A stretch of 64,000 nucleotides of DNA from Amycolatopsis tolypomycina (GCF_900105945.1 NZ_FNSO01000002.1:124001-188000), one strand, 5' to 3'. Shown: positions 54,082 through 63,224, counted from the stretch's first letter. Notes: generated by a model not told the origin, from the letters alone. Program-made: numbers and translations.

Positions 54082-54312
54082 ATGTCCGACGAGACCCGCT
54101 GCGTCCGTTTCTTCGGCGGCCCGCTCGACGGCCGCGTCCAGGAGCTCGGGGACGCCGAACCGGTGCCCGGCACGGTCATCCGGCACATCCACCTCCACGG
54201 CGGCCCGAAGATCGAGACCCGCTACGAGCTCGGCCTCACCGAACACGGCTGGGAGTACCGCCTGGCCGCGACGCAGCACGAGCCCGAACCCGAGCCGGAC
54301 GGCCTGCGCTAG
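54082..54312 (+). CDS. Small hypothetical protein
   Basis: The 76-residue product starts at ATG 54082, with GAGAGGAG 8 bases upstream; ATG 54052 would add 10 residues. It shows CVRFFGGPLDGRVQEL and THGW-like EHGWEYRL segments, a pattern common in short actinobacterial proteins of unknown role. An acidic EPEPEPDG tail ends it. No domain function is known to me. A hairpin follows at 54321. Confidence 0.7.
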   Translation: MSDETRCVRFFGGPLDGRVQELGDAEPVPGTVIRHIHLHGGPKIETRYELGLTEHGWEYRLAATQHEPEPEPDGLR

Positions 54313-54320
54313 TAGGGAGA

Positions 54321-54341
54321 ACCCCCGTATCCACCGGGGGT
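54321..54341 (+). terminator. Short hairpin after the small gene
   Basis: ACCCCCG (54321-54327) pairs with CGGGGGT (54335-54341) around TATCCAC, 8 bases after the stop codon. It is short but all GC and can serve as a terminator. It lies 69 bases before the acyltransferase start and could also lie in that gene's leader. Confidence 0.5.
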
Positions 54342-54409
54342 GAACAGGACCCCGAAGACGCCGGTCAGCACCGCTGTTTTCCCCGGTCGAAGCGACCAAG
54401 CTGATCAGC

Positions 54410-55711
54410 ATGCACACGAGCCGGGACAGGTTTCTCGACGTCGTCCGGGCGGGGGCCATCCTCGCCGTCATCGCCCAGCACTGGACCATGCCGGTGCTCT
54501 CCTACTCCGACGGGCACCTCGCCACCGGCAACGCCCTCGCGACGCCGGGCTGGTGGATCGTCACGTGGCTCAGCCAGGTCATGCCCTTGGTCTTCTTCGC
54601 CGGCGGCGCGGCGAACCTGATCTCGTTCCGCCGCGCGGCGTCCACCCGGCTGTGGCTCGCCGGGCGCATCAAGCGCCTGATGGTGCCGGTGCTGCCGCTG
54701 CTGGCGGTCTGGCTGGTCGTGCCGGACTTCCTGCGCGGCCTGGGCGTCCCGCCGCAACCGCTGCAGGTCGCCAGTGCGATCGCCGCGCAGCTGCTGTGGT
54801 TCCTCGCGGTGTACGTGCTCGTCGTGCTGCTGACACCGCTCATGGTCGCCGCGCACCGGCGCTGGGGCCTGAAAGTGCCGCTCGCCATGGGCGCGGCGGG
54901 CATCCTCGTCGACGTCGCCCGCTTCAACGACCTCGGCTACATCGGTTACGCCAACGCGATCTTCGTCTGGGTGGCGGTGCACCAGCTCGGTTTCCACTAC
55001 GTCGAAGGCCGCCTCGGCTCGCTGACCCGCCGCGGCGCGCTGGCGCTGTCCGCCGCCGGGTTCGGCGTCACCGCGCTGATGGTCGCGTTCGGGCCGTACC
55101 CGGCCAGCATGATCGGCATGCCGGGCGCGCCGGTGTCGAACATGAGCCCGCCGACCGTGCTGCTCGCGTTCCTCGCCGTCGGCCAGGTCGGCCTGCTGCT
55201 CGCCTTCCGCCCGCAGCTCAACGCGCTCGCCGCCCGTCCCGGCGTCGGCGACGCCCTCGGCTGGCTCGGCGCGCGGTTCATGAGCGTCTACCTCTGGCAC
55301 ATGCCGGCGCTGATTGTCGTGGCGGGCGTGACCGTGTACGGACTGGGTTACCAGACCCCGGCACCGGGCACGGTGTTCTGGCTGGTCATGGCGCCCGGCT
55401 GGTTCGCGGCGTGCGGGCTCGTGCTGCTGGGACTGCTGCGGCTGTTCGCCCACTTCGAGGTGCAGCGCGACACCGGCGCACTCACCGTCCGGACGCCGCA
55501 GCTGGTCGTGGCCGGGCTCATGGTGTCGGGTGGCCTGCTCGGCCTGGCGGCGCACGGGTTCGCCCCGCTCTCGGACGGCATCGCCCGCGGCCCGGTGCCG
55601 TGGGTGCTGCTGGCAACGGCCGGGTTCCTCCTGGCGGGCAAGCAGATCCCGGTGGCCGACCTGCTCGGCCGCGCGGTCGCCGTCAGCGAACGAGCTGTGC
55701 TCAAGCGCTGA
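54410..55711 (+). CDS. Membrane acyltransferase (acyltransferase family 3)
   Basis: The 433-residue product has about ten membrane helices. Typical motifs are RDRFLDVVRAGAILAVIAQHW at the N terminus (Arg and His needed in the family) and a RLMVPVLPLLAVW segment. FFAGGAANLISFRRA and SVYLWHMPALIVV lie in later helices. Family members O-acetylate or succinylate cell-wall sugars, exopolysaccharides or natural products. Its end overlaps the convergent amidohydrolase gene by 11 bases. The acceptor molecule is not known. Confidence 0.86.
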   Translation: MHTSRDRFLDVVRAGAILAVIAQHWTMPVLSYSDGHLATGNALATPGWWIVTWLSQVMPLVFFAGGAANLISFRRAASTRLWLAGRIKRLMVPVLPLLAVWLVVPDFLRGLGVPPQPLQVASAIAAQLLWFLAVYVLVVLLTPLMVAAHRRWGLKVPLAMGAAGILVDVARFNDLGYIGYANAIFVWVAVHQLGFHYVEGRLGSLTRRGALALSAAGFGVTALMVAFGPYPASMIGMPGAPVSNMSPPTVLLAFLAVGQVGLLLAFRPQLNALAARPGVGDALGWLGARFMSVYLWHMPALIVVAGVTVYGLGYQTPAPGTVFWLVMAPGWFAACGLVLLGLLRLFAHFEVQRDTGALTVRTPQLVVAGLMVSGGLLGLAAHGFAPLSDGIARGPVPWVLLATAGFLLAGKQIPVADLLGRAVAVSERAVLKR

Positions 55712-56600
55712 GCAGGCGTGACGGCGTGTCGTGCAGCACGGCCCGCAGGAACGGCTCGCCCAGGCGATCGTCGGCTGCCGCCCAGCCGGCGATCGCCTGC
55801 AGCTGCGTCGCGTACGGGTACGGGATGTTCGGGAAGTCCGTGCCGAGCACGACGCGGTCGGCGTACGCGGCCAGCCGGGCGGTCCAGTCCGGCGGCAGCG
55901 GCGCCATCGCCTCGGCGAACGGCACCCCGACCATCGTGGTGTCCAGGTGCACCCGCGGGTACTTCGCCAGCAGGTCGAACGCCGTCCCGAACTCCGGCAT
56001 CGCCGCGTGCGCGAGCACCGCCGTCAGCTTCGGGTGCCGCGCCAGGACTTCTTCGAAGACCGACAACCCGGTGAAGTCGCCCCGCAACGGACCGTGTCCA
56101 CAGTGGACGACGACCGGGACGCCGGCGTCGGCCAGCGCGCCCCACACCGGGGTCAGCTGCGCGTCACGCGGGTCGTACGCGCCCACCTGCACGTGCGCCT
56201 TGAACACCCGGGCGCCGGCCCGCAGGGCACCGTCCACAGCGGACCCGGCGCCGGGCTCGGGGTAGAACGTGCCGGTCGGCACCGCGGCCGGCACGCGCGA
56301 AGCGAATTCGAGCGCCCACTCGGTCAGCCACTGCGCCATCCCCGGCTTGTGCGGGTAGACCAGCGGCGCGAAGCGGGTGACACCGAGCGAACGCAGTGTC
56401 GCGAGCCGCTCTTCTTCGGACGTGCGGTAGAACACCGGCCACTCGGTGCCGTAGTGCGCCGAAGCCCGGTCGAAGTACGCCCAGACCTTGTCCAGCACCG
56501 GCTTCGGCAGGAAGTGGACGTGCAGGTCGACCAGGCCCGGCAGCCCCAGCGACGCCGTCCAGCCGGCGACGTCGGCATCGGAGGCCGGGCCGGGCGTCAC
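55701..56600 (-). CDS. Amidohydrolase-family (TIM-barrel) enzyme
   Basis: The 299-residue product is read from GTG 56600, overlapping the smpB stop (GTGA). It shows [11 protein letters not shown] (metal ligands His-x-His), [20 protein letters not shown] and [12 protein letters not shown] with the catalytic Asp. This is the PF04909 amidohydrolase-2 group, which includes decarboxylases (such as ACMSD-like) and lactonases. It is coupled to smpB, an arrangement that is probably incidental. The reaction is unknown. Confidence 0.84.
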   Translation of the reverse strand: MTPGPASDADVAGWTASLGLPGLVDLHVHFLPKPVLDKVWAYFDRASAHYGTEWPVFYRTSEEERLATLRSLGVTRFAPLVYPHKPGMAQWLTEWALEFASRVPAAVPTGTFYPEPGAGSAVDGALRAGARVFKAHVQVGAYDPRDAQLTPVWGALADAGVPVVVHCGHGPLRGDFTGLSVFEEVLARHPKLTAVLAHAAMPEFGTAFDLLAKYPRVHLDTTMVGVPFAEAMAPLPPDWTARLAAYADRVVLGTDFPNIPYPYATQLQAIAGWAAADDRLGEPFLRAVLHDTPSRLLSA

Positions 56601-57079
56601 TCCGTGAACCGGCCCTTGAGCGCGCGGCCCATGGCCTTCCTGATGTCGCGCTCCGCGTCGCGCTTGGCGAGCGTCTGCCGCTTGTCGTAGGCCTTCTTGC
56701 CCTGGGCCAGCGCGATCTCGACCTTGACCTTGCCGTCCTTGAAGTACATCGACAGCGGCACCAGGGAGAGCCCGCTCTCCTTGGTCTTGCCGATGAGCTT
56801 CTCGATCTCGCGCCGGTGCAGCAGCAGCTTCCGGGTGCGCCGCGGCATGTGGTTGGTCCACGTGCCCTGCGTGTACTCCGGGATGTGCACGTTGCGCAGC
56901 CACACTTCGCCGTCGTCGACCGTCGCGAACGCGTCCGCCAGCGACGCCTTGCCCTCGCGCAGGCTCTTGACCTCGGTGCCGACGAGCACGAGACCGCACT
57001 CGTAGGTGTCGAGGATGGAGTAATCGTGCCGCGCCTTGCGGTTCGACACGATCACCTTCTGGCCACGTTCCTTGGGCAT
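56597..57079 (-). CDS. smpB: SsrA-binding protein SmpB
   Basis: The 160-residue product has the SmpB core: [53 protein letters not shown], and a basic C-terminal tail ([25 protein letters not shown]) that enters the ribosomal A site. It carries tmRNA to stalled ribosomes. The gene lies about 5.2 kb from ssrA, in conserved actinobacterial order after ftsX. It is cotranscribed with the amidohydrolase downstream. Confidence 0.96.
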   Translation of the reverse strand: MPKERGQKVIVSNRKARHDYSILDTYECGLVLVGTEVKSLREGKASLADAFATVDDGEVWLRNVHIPEYTQGTWTNHMPRRTRKLLLHRREIEKLIGKTKESGLSLVPLSMYFKDGKVKVEIALAQGKKAYDKRQTLAKRDAERDIRKAMGRALKGRFTE

Positions 57080-57125
57080 ACGACCACTCTACGTGATTCC
57101 GACAGTGACAAGCAGCCGGTTAAAT

Positions 57126-58019
57126 CTAGTGCCGGACGTACAGCCGCAGCGTGACGTACCCGGTGATGGCGGAGATCAGCACGGACACCCCGAGCAGGAT
57201 CGGCGCGACCGGGAACAGCAGCTCCAGCGTGGTGATCTTCGGGAAGACGTCGCCGGTGAACACCGAGTCGAGGAAGCTCACCTTGGTGAGCACCAGCATG
57301 ACGATCCCGAGGACCGCACCGACCACGCCGGCGACCACCGCCTCCAGGAGGAACGGCAGCTGCGTGTACCACCGCGTCGCGCCCACCAGCCGCATGATGC
57401 CGACCTCGGTGCGCCGGGTGAACGCGGACACCTGGATCGTGTTGGCGATGAGCAGCAGCGCGGCGACGGCCATGATGAGCGCGGCGCCGAAGGCCATGTT
57501 GCGGACGCCGTTGAAGGCGTTGAAGACGCGGTCGAGGAACTTCTTCTGGTCGTCGACCTTCCGCACGCCCGGCTTGTTCGCGTACTCCTGCACGATCGCG
57601 TCGCTGCGGTCCGGGTCCTTCAGCTTCACGTGCAGCGACGCGGGCAGCGACTCGGGGCCGGTGAGCGCGATCAGTTCCGGCTGGCTCTCGAAGATCTTCT
57701 TGAACCGGTCGAAGGCCTGGTCGCGGTTCTCGAACACGACCGACTCGACACCGTTGTTGCTCTGCAGCGAAGTCCGCAGCGACTGGCACAGCGCCTGCGT
57801 GCAGTTCTTGTCGTTCGCGCTGATGTCGTCGGTGAGGTAGACCGAAACCTCGACGTCGGCGAGGAAGTTGGACTTCATCTTGTCGATGGTGCGCACGGCG
57901 AGGAGGCCGCCGCCGAGCATGGCGAGCGACACGGCCGTGGTCAGCATCATCGCGATGGTCATCGTGACGTTCCGGCGCAGGCCGGTGACTACCTCACTGA
58001 AGACGAAACTGGCGCGCAT
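57126..58019 (-). CDS. ftsX: Cell-division protein FtsX (permease-like)
   Basis: The 297-residue product has one N-terminal membrane helix (TMTIAMMLTTAVSLAMLGGGLLAV), an extracellular loop of about 130 residues with two Cys (NCTQALC) and three C-terminal helices. A GVRNMAFGAALIMAVAALLLIANTI stretch starts the last three. FtsX with FtsE activates peptidoglycan hydrolases (RipC-type in mycobacteria) at the division site. It follows ftsE by 49 bases and precedes smpB, the usual actinobacterial order. Confidence 0.95.
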   Translation of the reverse strand: MRASFVFSEVVTGLRRNVTMTIAMMLTTAVSLAMLGGGLLAVRTIDKMKSNFLADVEVSVYLTDDISANDKNCTQALCQSLRTSLQSNNGVESVVFENRDQAFDRFKKIFESQPELIALTGPESLPASLHVKLKDPDRSDAIVQEYANKPGVRKVDDQKKFLDRVFNAFNGVRNMAFGAALIMAVAALLLIANTIQVSAFTRRTEVGIMRLVGATRWYTQLPFLLEAVVAGVVGAVLGIVMLVLTKVSFLDSVFTGDVFPKITTLELLFPVAPILLGVSVLISAITGYVTLRLYVRH

Positions 58020-58068
58020 GGCGGGTGCAGGTCCTTGGGTTCGGGGGCGGCTGGGCGGAGCGGGGTGG

Positions 58069-58758
58069 TCAGCGGCCGATGCCGTAGACGCCGCGGGCGT
58101 CGTCGCGGATCACCCGGCCGAGCTGCAGCTCGACGACTCGGCGCCGCATGGAGTCCACGATGGAGTGATCGTGGGTGGCCATCAGGACGGTGGTGCCGGT
58201 GCGGTTGATCCGCTCCAGCAGCAGCATGATGTCCTGGCTGGTGTCGGGGTCCAGGTTCCCGGTCGGTTCGTCGGCGAGCAGCACCAGCGGGCGGTTCACG
58301 AACGCGCGCGCGATCGCGACGCGCTGCTGCTCACCACCGGAGAGCTCGTTGGGGAGCCGGTCCGCCTTGCCGTCGAGGCCGACGAGCTCCAGCACCTCGG
58401 GGACGACCTTCTTGATGGTCGGACCGGGCTTGCCGATGACCTCGAGGGCGAACGCCACGTTCTCCGCGACGGTCTTGTTCGCCAGCAGGCGGAAGTCCTG
58501 GAAGACGCAGCCGATGGTCTGCCGCAGCCGGGGGACCCGGCGGCGGGCCAGCTTGGCGACGTCGAAGTTGGACACCATCACGCGGCCCTTGCTGGGCGTC
58601 TCTTCGCGCAGCAGCAGCCGGAGGAAGGTCGACTTCCCCGATCCCGAGGGACCGATGAGGAAGACGAACTCACCCTTTTCGATGTCGACGGACACCCGCT
58701 CGAGCGCGGGCCGCGTCGAGGTCTTGTAGACCTTGGAAACCTCTTCGAGCCGGATCAC
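58069..58758 (-). CDS. ftsE: Cell-division ATP-binding protein FtsE
   Basis: The 229-residue product starts at GTG 58758 ([12 protein letters not shown]), matching the known length of FtsE. It has Walker A ([10 protein letters not shown]), signature [15 protein letters not shown], Walker B ([13 protein letters not shown]) and the switch His in THDHSIVD. It supplies ATP-driven force to FtsX at the septum. A strong hairpin (58821-58863) separates it from prfB upstream, so ftsEX probably has its own promoter in 58759-58820. Confidence 0.96.
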   Translation of the reverse strand: MIRLEEVSKVYKTSTRPALERVSVDIEKGEFVFLIGPSGSGKSTFLRLLLREETPSKGRVMVSNFDVAKLARRRVPRLRQTIGCVFQDFRLLANKTVAENVAFALEVIGKPGPTIKKVVPEVLELVGLDGKADRLPNELSGGEQQRVAIARAFVNRPLVLLADEPTGNLDPDTSQDIMLLLERINRTGTTVLMATHDHSIVDSMRRRVVELQLGRVIRDDARGVYGIGR

Positions 58759-58820
58759 GATTCGGCATACTACCCACCGGTCTCGTGAAGCCCCGGTTGC
58801 CCGGTCCACCCGGGTGGAGC

Positions 58821-58863
58821 AGCGGGTGTTTGCGTACGGTGAGCGGTCGGGCAAACACCCGCT
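58821..58863 (-). terminator. Terminator between prfB and ftsE
   Basis: AGCGGGTGTTTGC (58821-58833) and GCAAACACCCGCT (58851-58863) form a perfect 13-bp stem with a 17-base loop. On the minus strand the stem starts 7 bases after the prfB stop. It marks the end of a prfB transcript. Confidence 0.75.
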
Positions 58864-58870
58864 GCGCCGA

Positions 58871-59974
58871 TCAGACGGTGGCGCTCTGCTTCCGCCAGCG
58901 GATACCGGCGTCGAGGAAGCCGTCGATGTCGCCGTCGAGCACCGCGGTCGGGTTGCCGACCTCGAACTCGGTCCGCAGGTCCTTCACCATCTGGTACGGG
59001 TGCAGCACGTAGGAGCGCATCTGGTTGCCCCAGCTGGAGCCGCCGTCCTTGAGCGCGTCCATCTCCTTGCGCTCTTCTTCCTTTTTCCGCTGCAGCAGCC
59101 GCGCCTGGAGGACCTTCATCGCGGCCGCCTTGTTCTGCAGCTGCGACTTCTCGTTCTGGCAGGAGACGACGATGTTCGTCGGGATGTGCGTGATGCGCAC
59201 CGCGGAGTCGGTCGTGTTCACGCTCTGCCCACCGGGGCCCGACGAGCGGTAGACGTCGACCCGGATGTCCTTCTCCGGGATGTCGACGTGGTCGACCTCT
59301 TCGACCTCGGGCAGCACCTCGACGTGCGCGAACGACGTCTGGCGGCGGCTCTGGTTGTCGAACGGCGAGATCCGGACGAGCCGGTGGGTGCCCTGCTCGA
59401 CGGAGAGGGTGCCGTAGACGTAGGGGGCGCTGACCTTGAACGTCGCCGACTTGATGCCCGCCTCTTCGGCGTAGGAGATGTCGTAGACGTCGGTCGGGTA
59501 GCCGTGGCGCTCGGCCCAGCGCAGGTACATGCGCAGGAGCATCTCGGCGAAGTCGGCCGCGTCGACGCCGCCGGCCTCGGAGCGGATGGTGACGACGGCG
59601 TTGCGGTCGTCGTACTCGCCCGAGAGCAGCGTGCGGACCTCGAGGCCGTCGATGGCCTTGCCGAGGTCGGCGAGCTCGGTTTCGGCCTCGCCCATGCTGC
59701 CGGAGTCGCCTTCGGCCTCGGCGAGCTCGTACAGCACGCCGAGGTCGTCGAGCCGCTGGCGCAGGTCGGAGACCCGGCGCAGCTCGCCCTGCCGGTGGGA
59801 CAGCTGGCTGGTGACCTTCTGCGCCGCCTCCGGGTCGTCCCAGAGGGTTGGGCTGGAGGCCTGCTGCTCCAGGTCGGCCACCTGGGCACGCAGCGCATCC
59901 AGGTCCATCACCGACTCGATCTGCGTCAGCTTGCCGGTCAGGTCCCTCATTGCCGCGTCGAACTCATCGCTCAC
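58871..59974 (-). CDS. prfB: Peptide chain release factor 2
   Basis: The 367-residue product is read from GTG 59974. It has the stop-recognition SPF motif ([16 protein letters not shown]) and the catalytic [10 protein letters not shown] loop, whose Gln acts in peptide release. RF2 reads UGA and UAA. The reading frame is continuous, so the programmed +1 frameshift seen in many bacteria is absent here, as is common in actinobacteria. It begins the conserved prfB-ftsE-ftsX-smpB block. Confidence 0.96.
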   Translation of the reverse strand: MSDEFDAAMRDLTGKLTQIESVMDLDALRAQVADLEQQASSPTLWDDPEAAQKVTSQLSHRQGELRRVSDLRQRLDDLGVLYELAEAEGDSGSMGEAETELADLGKAIDGLEVRTLLSGEYDDRNAVVTIRSEAGGVDAADFAEMLLRMYLRWAERHGYPTDVYDISYAEEAGIKSATFKVSAPYVYGTLSVEQGTHRLVRISPFDNQSRRQTSFAHVEVLPEVEEVDHVDIPEKDIRVDVYRSSGPGGQSVNTTDSAVRITHIPTNIVVSCQNEKSQLQNKAAAMKVLQARLLQRKKEEERKEMDALKDGGSSWGNQMRSYVLHPYQMVKDLRTEFEVGNPTAVLDGDIDGFLDAGIRWRKQSATV

Positions 59975-60037
59975 GTTTGTCAAGGTTACGGCAAAACCCA
60001 CGACCGGTTGCGAGGACCGGTCGTGGGCGCGCGAACC

Positions 60038-60538
60038 TCAGGCCGCGGGGATGGCGTCGAGCAGCTTGAGCGCGGCCTTGGCCTGAGCCTGGGCGAACTC
60101 GGCGACGGCCTTCTCGTACGGCCCCTCGGCCGCCTTCGTGGCCGCCTTGGCGTCGTCGAGCTGCTGGCTGTAGCTCGAGCGCGCCGACTCGAGCAGCGTC
60201 TGGCGCTGCTTCGCCGTCAGCGAGCCCGCGTGCACGAGCCGCAGGATGAGCGGGCTGCGCAGGTGGTCGGGGCCGGCTTCGGAGGTCAGCCAGGCCTTGA
60301 AGGCCTTCTTGCCGGCGGCGGTGATCAGGTACTGCTGGCTGGAGCGCGGGCCCTGCTTGCCGAGCCGGACGAGGCCTTCCTTGGACAGCGCCGGGAGCTC
60401 CCGGTACACCTGGCTGCGGGTGACGCTGAAGAAGGCACCGAACCGCTCTCCGGCTCCGGCGACGAGCTGCCCGCCGGTGGCGGGACCGTCGTGGAGCAGA
60501 CCGAGCAGGGCGGCGGCTGTTGCATTCAATTCGGACAC
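60038..60538 (-). CDS. PadR-like transcriptional regulator
   Basis: The 166-residue product is read from GTG 60538. The winged helix-turn-helix (AALLGLLHDGPATGGQLVAGAG, then SRSQVYRELPALSKEGLVRLG, read here as TRSQVYREL) is typical of PadR. A C-terminal helical dimer part follows (HLRSPLILRLVHAGSLTAKQRQTLLESARS). PadR proteins often repress stress or efflux genes and themselves. Three similar palindromic sites lie in the 130 bases upstream and may be operators. Confidence 0.85.
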   Translation of the reverse strand: MSELNATAAALLGLLHDGPATGGQLVAGAGERFGAFFSVTRSQVYRELPALSKEGLVRLGKQGPRSSQQYLITAAGKKAFKAWLTSEAGPDHLRSPLILRLVHAGSLTAKQRQTLLESARSSYSQQLDDAKAATKAAEGPYEKAVAEFAQAQAKAALKLLDAIPAA

Positions 60539-60569
60539 GCCTCCTAGATTCCCACTTATCGGCCGCTGT

Positions 60570-60665
60570 GTCCACAGTGGTCAGCGGATCTGTCCATTGT
60601 GGCTAGTGAGATCCCCTCGTTCGGCCCAATGCGACCAGGTCCACTGTGGACCTGAATACGCTCTG
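60570..60665. promoter_or_regulatory. Cluster of TCCAC-type palindromic sites upstream of the PadR gene
   Basis: TGTCCACAGTGG (60570-60581), TGTCCATTGTGG (60592-60603) and AGGTCCACTGTGGACCT (about 60648-60664) share the TCCAnnGTGG core; the third is a perfect odd palindrome. They lie 30-130 bases upstream of the PadR start. The first also resembles the actinobacterial DnaA box (TTGTCCACA). Operators for PadR are the simplest reading; the spacing of the first two, 22 bases, is two helical turns. Confidence 0.5.
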
Positions 60666-60840
60666 CAACCGCTCCCAGGTTTTTTTGGTCCAACCAGACG
60701 CACCCAGGCCGCCCCGGCAACCTCCAGGCAGGTGAGTTCGCCGGCCGGCACTCCCCGGCTTGGCGCACCGCGGACACACACCGCAACCACCCACACCGGA
60801 CGCCCACATCGCGAGATTCGTAGCGAGAGGCGACCACCAC

Positions 60841-60897
60841 GGGGGATCCAAGGGGGCGGAGCCCCCCTTGGCGGGGGTTTGGGGGTCCGACCCCCAA
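60841..60897. repeat. GC-rich double-hairpin repeat, copy 2 (near tRNA-fMet 1)
   Basis: It has the same arrangement as at 50852 (GGGGGATCCAAGGGGGCGGA, then GCCCCCCTTGGCGGGGG, then TTTGGGGGTCCGACCCCC). The compensated change of CCAGG to CCAAGG with CCTTGG on the other arm keeps the stem paired. This suggests that the RNA or DNA hairpin is maintained. It lies beyond the terminator of the first initiator tRNA gene. Confidence 0.75.
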
Positions 60898-60907
60898 TAC
60901 AATGCGA

Positions 60908-60948
60908 AAGAGGCGTGTGCGAACGCTTTCCGTTCGCACACGCCTCTT
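60908..60948 (-). terminator. Terminator of the first initiator tRNA gene
   Basis: A perfect 18-bp stem joins 60908-60925 (starting AAGAGGCGTGTGCG) with 60931-60948, around a CTTTC loop. It lies 8 bases after the tRNA 3' end on the minus strand. The second tRNA copy has a related but imperfect hairpin at 63295-63332. Confidence 0.8.
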
Positions 60949-60955
60949 ACCTCTG

Positions 60956-61029
60956 TAGCGGGGACAGGATTTGAACCTGCGACCTCTGGGTTATGAGCCC
61001 AGCGAGCTACCGAGCTGCTCCACCCCGCG
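60956..61029 (-). tRNA. Initiator tRNA-Met (CAU), copy 1
   Basis: On the minus strand the 74-base gene starts CGCGGGGTGGAGCAGCTCGG and has a CTCATAA anticodon loop (CAU). It is an initiator because three G-C pairs close the anticodon stem (GGG and CCC flanking) and the first acceptor pair is a mismatch (C1 with U72). TTCAAATC is the T loop. CCA is not encoded. An identical copy lies at 63341-63414. Confidence 0.95.
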
Positions 61030-61107
61030 CCGTTGTGGTACTTGAATAGATTACATGGGGTCGCCAAGGGCTTTACACCGGGGGTCCAAAAGCACTCTGA
61101 CCAGCCG

Positions 61108-61692
61108 TTACGCCGTCTCCAGCCACTGGCGGGCTCCACTGAGGACCATGGCGAGCCCGTCCTCGAACCGCGCGTCGGCGTCGCCCAGCACCGCCTCCCC
61201 GGCGGACTCCCGGTACCGCTCGTCGAACTCGCCGGGCATGGGCCGCACGGCCTGCTCCTCGATGACGTACCCGACGACGAAGCAGTAGACGGTGAAGGTG
61301 GCCCGGCCGGCCAGCCGTTCGTCGAGCCCGGCCTCGATGCTCCGGCGCAGCGGATGCTCCCCGACGAGACTGGTGTCACCCAGGTACGTACCAGCGAAAA
61401 CCTTGCCGCCGTCCCGGTAGGCGAGCATCATCCGCCGCAGCGCACGGGCACTGTGGGCCACACCCTCCCACTCCCCCAGCGACGCCGGCGGCCGCCGATC
61501 GCCGGCGGAGTCCCGGTACATCTGCGTGGCCATCTCGTCGAGCAACTCCTGCTTGTTCTTCATGTGCCAGTACAGCGCGGGCGCCTTCACGCCGAGGTCG
61601 CCGGCGATCAGCCGCAGCGTGAGCCCGTTGAGGCCCACTTCGTTAAGCAACTTGAGCCCGGACCGAGCAATGTTCTCCCTGGTCAGAGCCAT
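61108..61692 (-). CDS. TetR-family regulator of the adjacent flavin monooxygenase
   Basis: I start it at ATG 61692, before the classic opening MALTRENIARSGLKLLNEVGL; 194 residues. The helix-turn-helix (LTLRLIAGDLGVKAPALYWHMKNKQELLDEM) and the TetR_C-type C-terminal domain place it in the tetracycline-repressor subgroup. It is divergent from the monooxygenase at 61787. The gap contains two TTAAC-N3-GTTAA palindromes that should be its operators. A substrate of the monooxygenase is the likely ligand, as with TetR-controlled resistance enzymes. Confidence 0.9.
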   Translation of the reverse strand: MALTRENIARSGLKLLNEVGLNGLTLRLIAGDLGVKAPALYWHMKNKQELLDEMATQMYRDSAGDRRPPASLGEWEGVAHSARALRRMMLAYRDGGKVFAGTYLGDTSLVGEHPLRRSIEAGLDERLAGRATFTVYCFVVGYVIEEQAVRPMPGEFDERYRESAGEAVLGDADARFEDGLAMVLSGARQWLETA

Positions 61693-61727
61693 CTTTGCGC
61701 TACTCCTCACGATCACCGCTTGACAAT

Positions 61728-61776
61728 TTAACGATGTTAAGGCCATCCTCGGGTCAGGTCAATTTAACGTTGTTAA
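61728..61776. promoter_or_regulatory. Two TetR operators and a promoter
   Basis: TTAACGATGTTAA (61728-61740) and TTAACGTTGTTAA (61764-61776) are perfect 5-base-arm palindromes, 36 bases apart. TTGACA (61720-61725) lies just before the first, and CATCCT about 18 bases further is a possible -10 for the monooxygenase. The second operator lies next to the AAGGAG ribosome site. Binding would block both divergent genes. Confidence 0.8.
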
Positions 61777-61786
61777 GGAGCTGGGG

Positions 61787-63208
61787 ATGCGGAAGATGAC
61801 GACCGAGGTGGTGGTGGCCGGCGCGGGCCCGACGGGTCTGATGCTGGCGAACGAGCTGGCACTGGCCGGAGTGGACACCTCGGTGCTCGAGCGGATGCAC
61901 GAGCGAACGGGCCTGTCGAAGGCTCTGAACCTCCAGCCGCGCACGGCGGAAGTGCTGGATCTGCGGGGTTTGCTGCCGCGCGCGAAGGACCGCTCGTTCG
62001 CGACTGTCGCGGACGGACACTTCGCGGTGATCCCGGTGTGCTACGCGGGCTGGGACACCCGCCACCCGTACCAGCTGGGCATCCCGCAGGCGGAGGTGGA
62101 GGCGGCGCTGGAGGAGCGCCTGGCGGAGCAGGGCGTGCGGGTGAGGCGAGGCCACGAGCTGACGTCGTTCACGCAGGACGCGGACGGCGTCACGATCACG
62201 GCGGGAGAGCTGCAGATCCGAGCGAAGTACCTGGTGGCGTGCGACGGCGGCCGCAGCACGATCCGCAAGGCCCTGAACATGCGCTTCGAGGGCATCGAAG
62301 GCCAGGGCCACGGCGTGGCAGCGGACGTCCGGTTCAAGCGAACACCCCCGGGAGTGCCCACGCAGTGGCGTTCGACGACGAACATGGTGACGTCACAGAG
62401 CCCGGGCAAGTTCATCGGAGTGATCCCCTTGAACGAGCCGAACCTGTACCGCATCAGCTTCGGAGACCGCCTGAACCGCCCCGAAAACCTCCGAGCAAAG
62501 GCGACAGACAACGAAGTCCGCGACGCGGTCACCGAACGCTTCGGCCCCGAAGCGGAGATCGAAGAGATCCGCTGGGCATCCCGCTTCTCCGACGACAGCC
62601 GTCTGGCCGAGCACTACCGGGTAGGCCGTATCTTCCTGGCCGGCGACGCGGCCCACACCCACTTCCCGGCAGGAGGCCAGGGCCTGAACCTGGGAATCCA
62701 GGACGCAATGAACCTGGGCTGGAAGCTGGCAGCGACGCTCCACAACCACGCAGCCCCGAATCTCCTGGACACCTACGAAGCGGAGCGCCGCCCAGTAGCC
62801 CAAAAGGTCCTGGACAACGTAGCGGCCCAGAACGCCCTGATCCCCACAACCCCAAACCAGCGAGCGCTAAGAGCCCTCTTCCGAGACCTGACAGCCCTCC
62901 CCGAGGTCCAGCACCACCTGTCCGGAATGATCTCAGGCCTCGCCATCACCTACAAAACAGAGGATCCCCACCCAGCAGCAGGCACCCGCCTCCCGGACCT
63001 ACTGCTACCCAACGGAGACCACGCAAGCTCCTTGTTCCACAAGGGAAAGTGGGTCCTCCTGACAAAAACCCCAGAAGCCCAACCACACACAGAGGTAGTC
63101 GTAGCAGAGCTCCCAGAACTCCCCTGGCCAGAAATCACAAGGGTCTTGATCCGCCCAGACGGCTACGTGGCAAACACAACAGGAGAAACAAAAACCTGGC
63201 TGACATGA
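61787..63208 (+). CDS. FAD-dependent monooxygenase (class A aromatic hydroxylase)
   Basis: The 473-residue product starts at ATG after AAGGAGCTGGGG. It has VVVAGAGPTGLMLANELALAG (FAD), the middle YLVACDGGRSTIRK (DG motif) and FLAGDAAHTHFPAGGQGLNLGIQDA. The family includes PgaE/RdmE-type polyketide hydroxylases and rifampicin or tetracycline monooxygenases. The usual thioredoxin-like C-terminal domain is present but short. From about 62700 codons ending in A become far more frequent than in the 5' part. Control is by the divergent TetR. It may detoxify or tailor an aromatic compound. Confidence 0.88.
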   Translation: MRKMTTEVVVAGAGPTGLMLANELALAGVDTSVLERMHERTGLSKALNLQPRTAEVLDLRGLLPRAKDRSFATVADGHFAVIPVCYAGWDTRHPYQLGIPQAEVEAALEERLAEQGVRVRRGHELTSFTQDADGVTITAGELQIRAKYLVACDGGRSTIRKALNMRFEGIEGQGHGVAADVRFKRTPPGVPTQWRSTTNMVTSQSPGKFIGVIPLNEPNLYRISFGDRLNRPENLRAKATDNEVRDAVTERFGPEAEIEEIRWASRFSDDSRLAEHYRVGRIFLAGDAAHTHFPAGGQGLNLGIQDAMNLGWKLAATLHNHAAPNLLDTYEAERRPVAQKVLDNVAAQNALIPTTPNQRALRALFRDLTALPEVQHHLSGMISGLAITYKTEDPHPAAGTRLPDLLLPNGDHASSLFHKGKWVLLTKTPEAQPHTEVVVAELPELPWPEITRVLIRPDGYVANTTGETKTWLT

Positions 63209-63224
63209 CAACGCAACCAGACAC

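Noticed and set aside
58871..59974. Programmed frameshift in prfB
   Set aside because: The coding frame is continuous from GTG 59974 through the conserved motifs, with no internal UGA.
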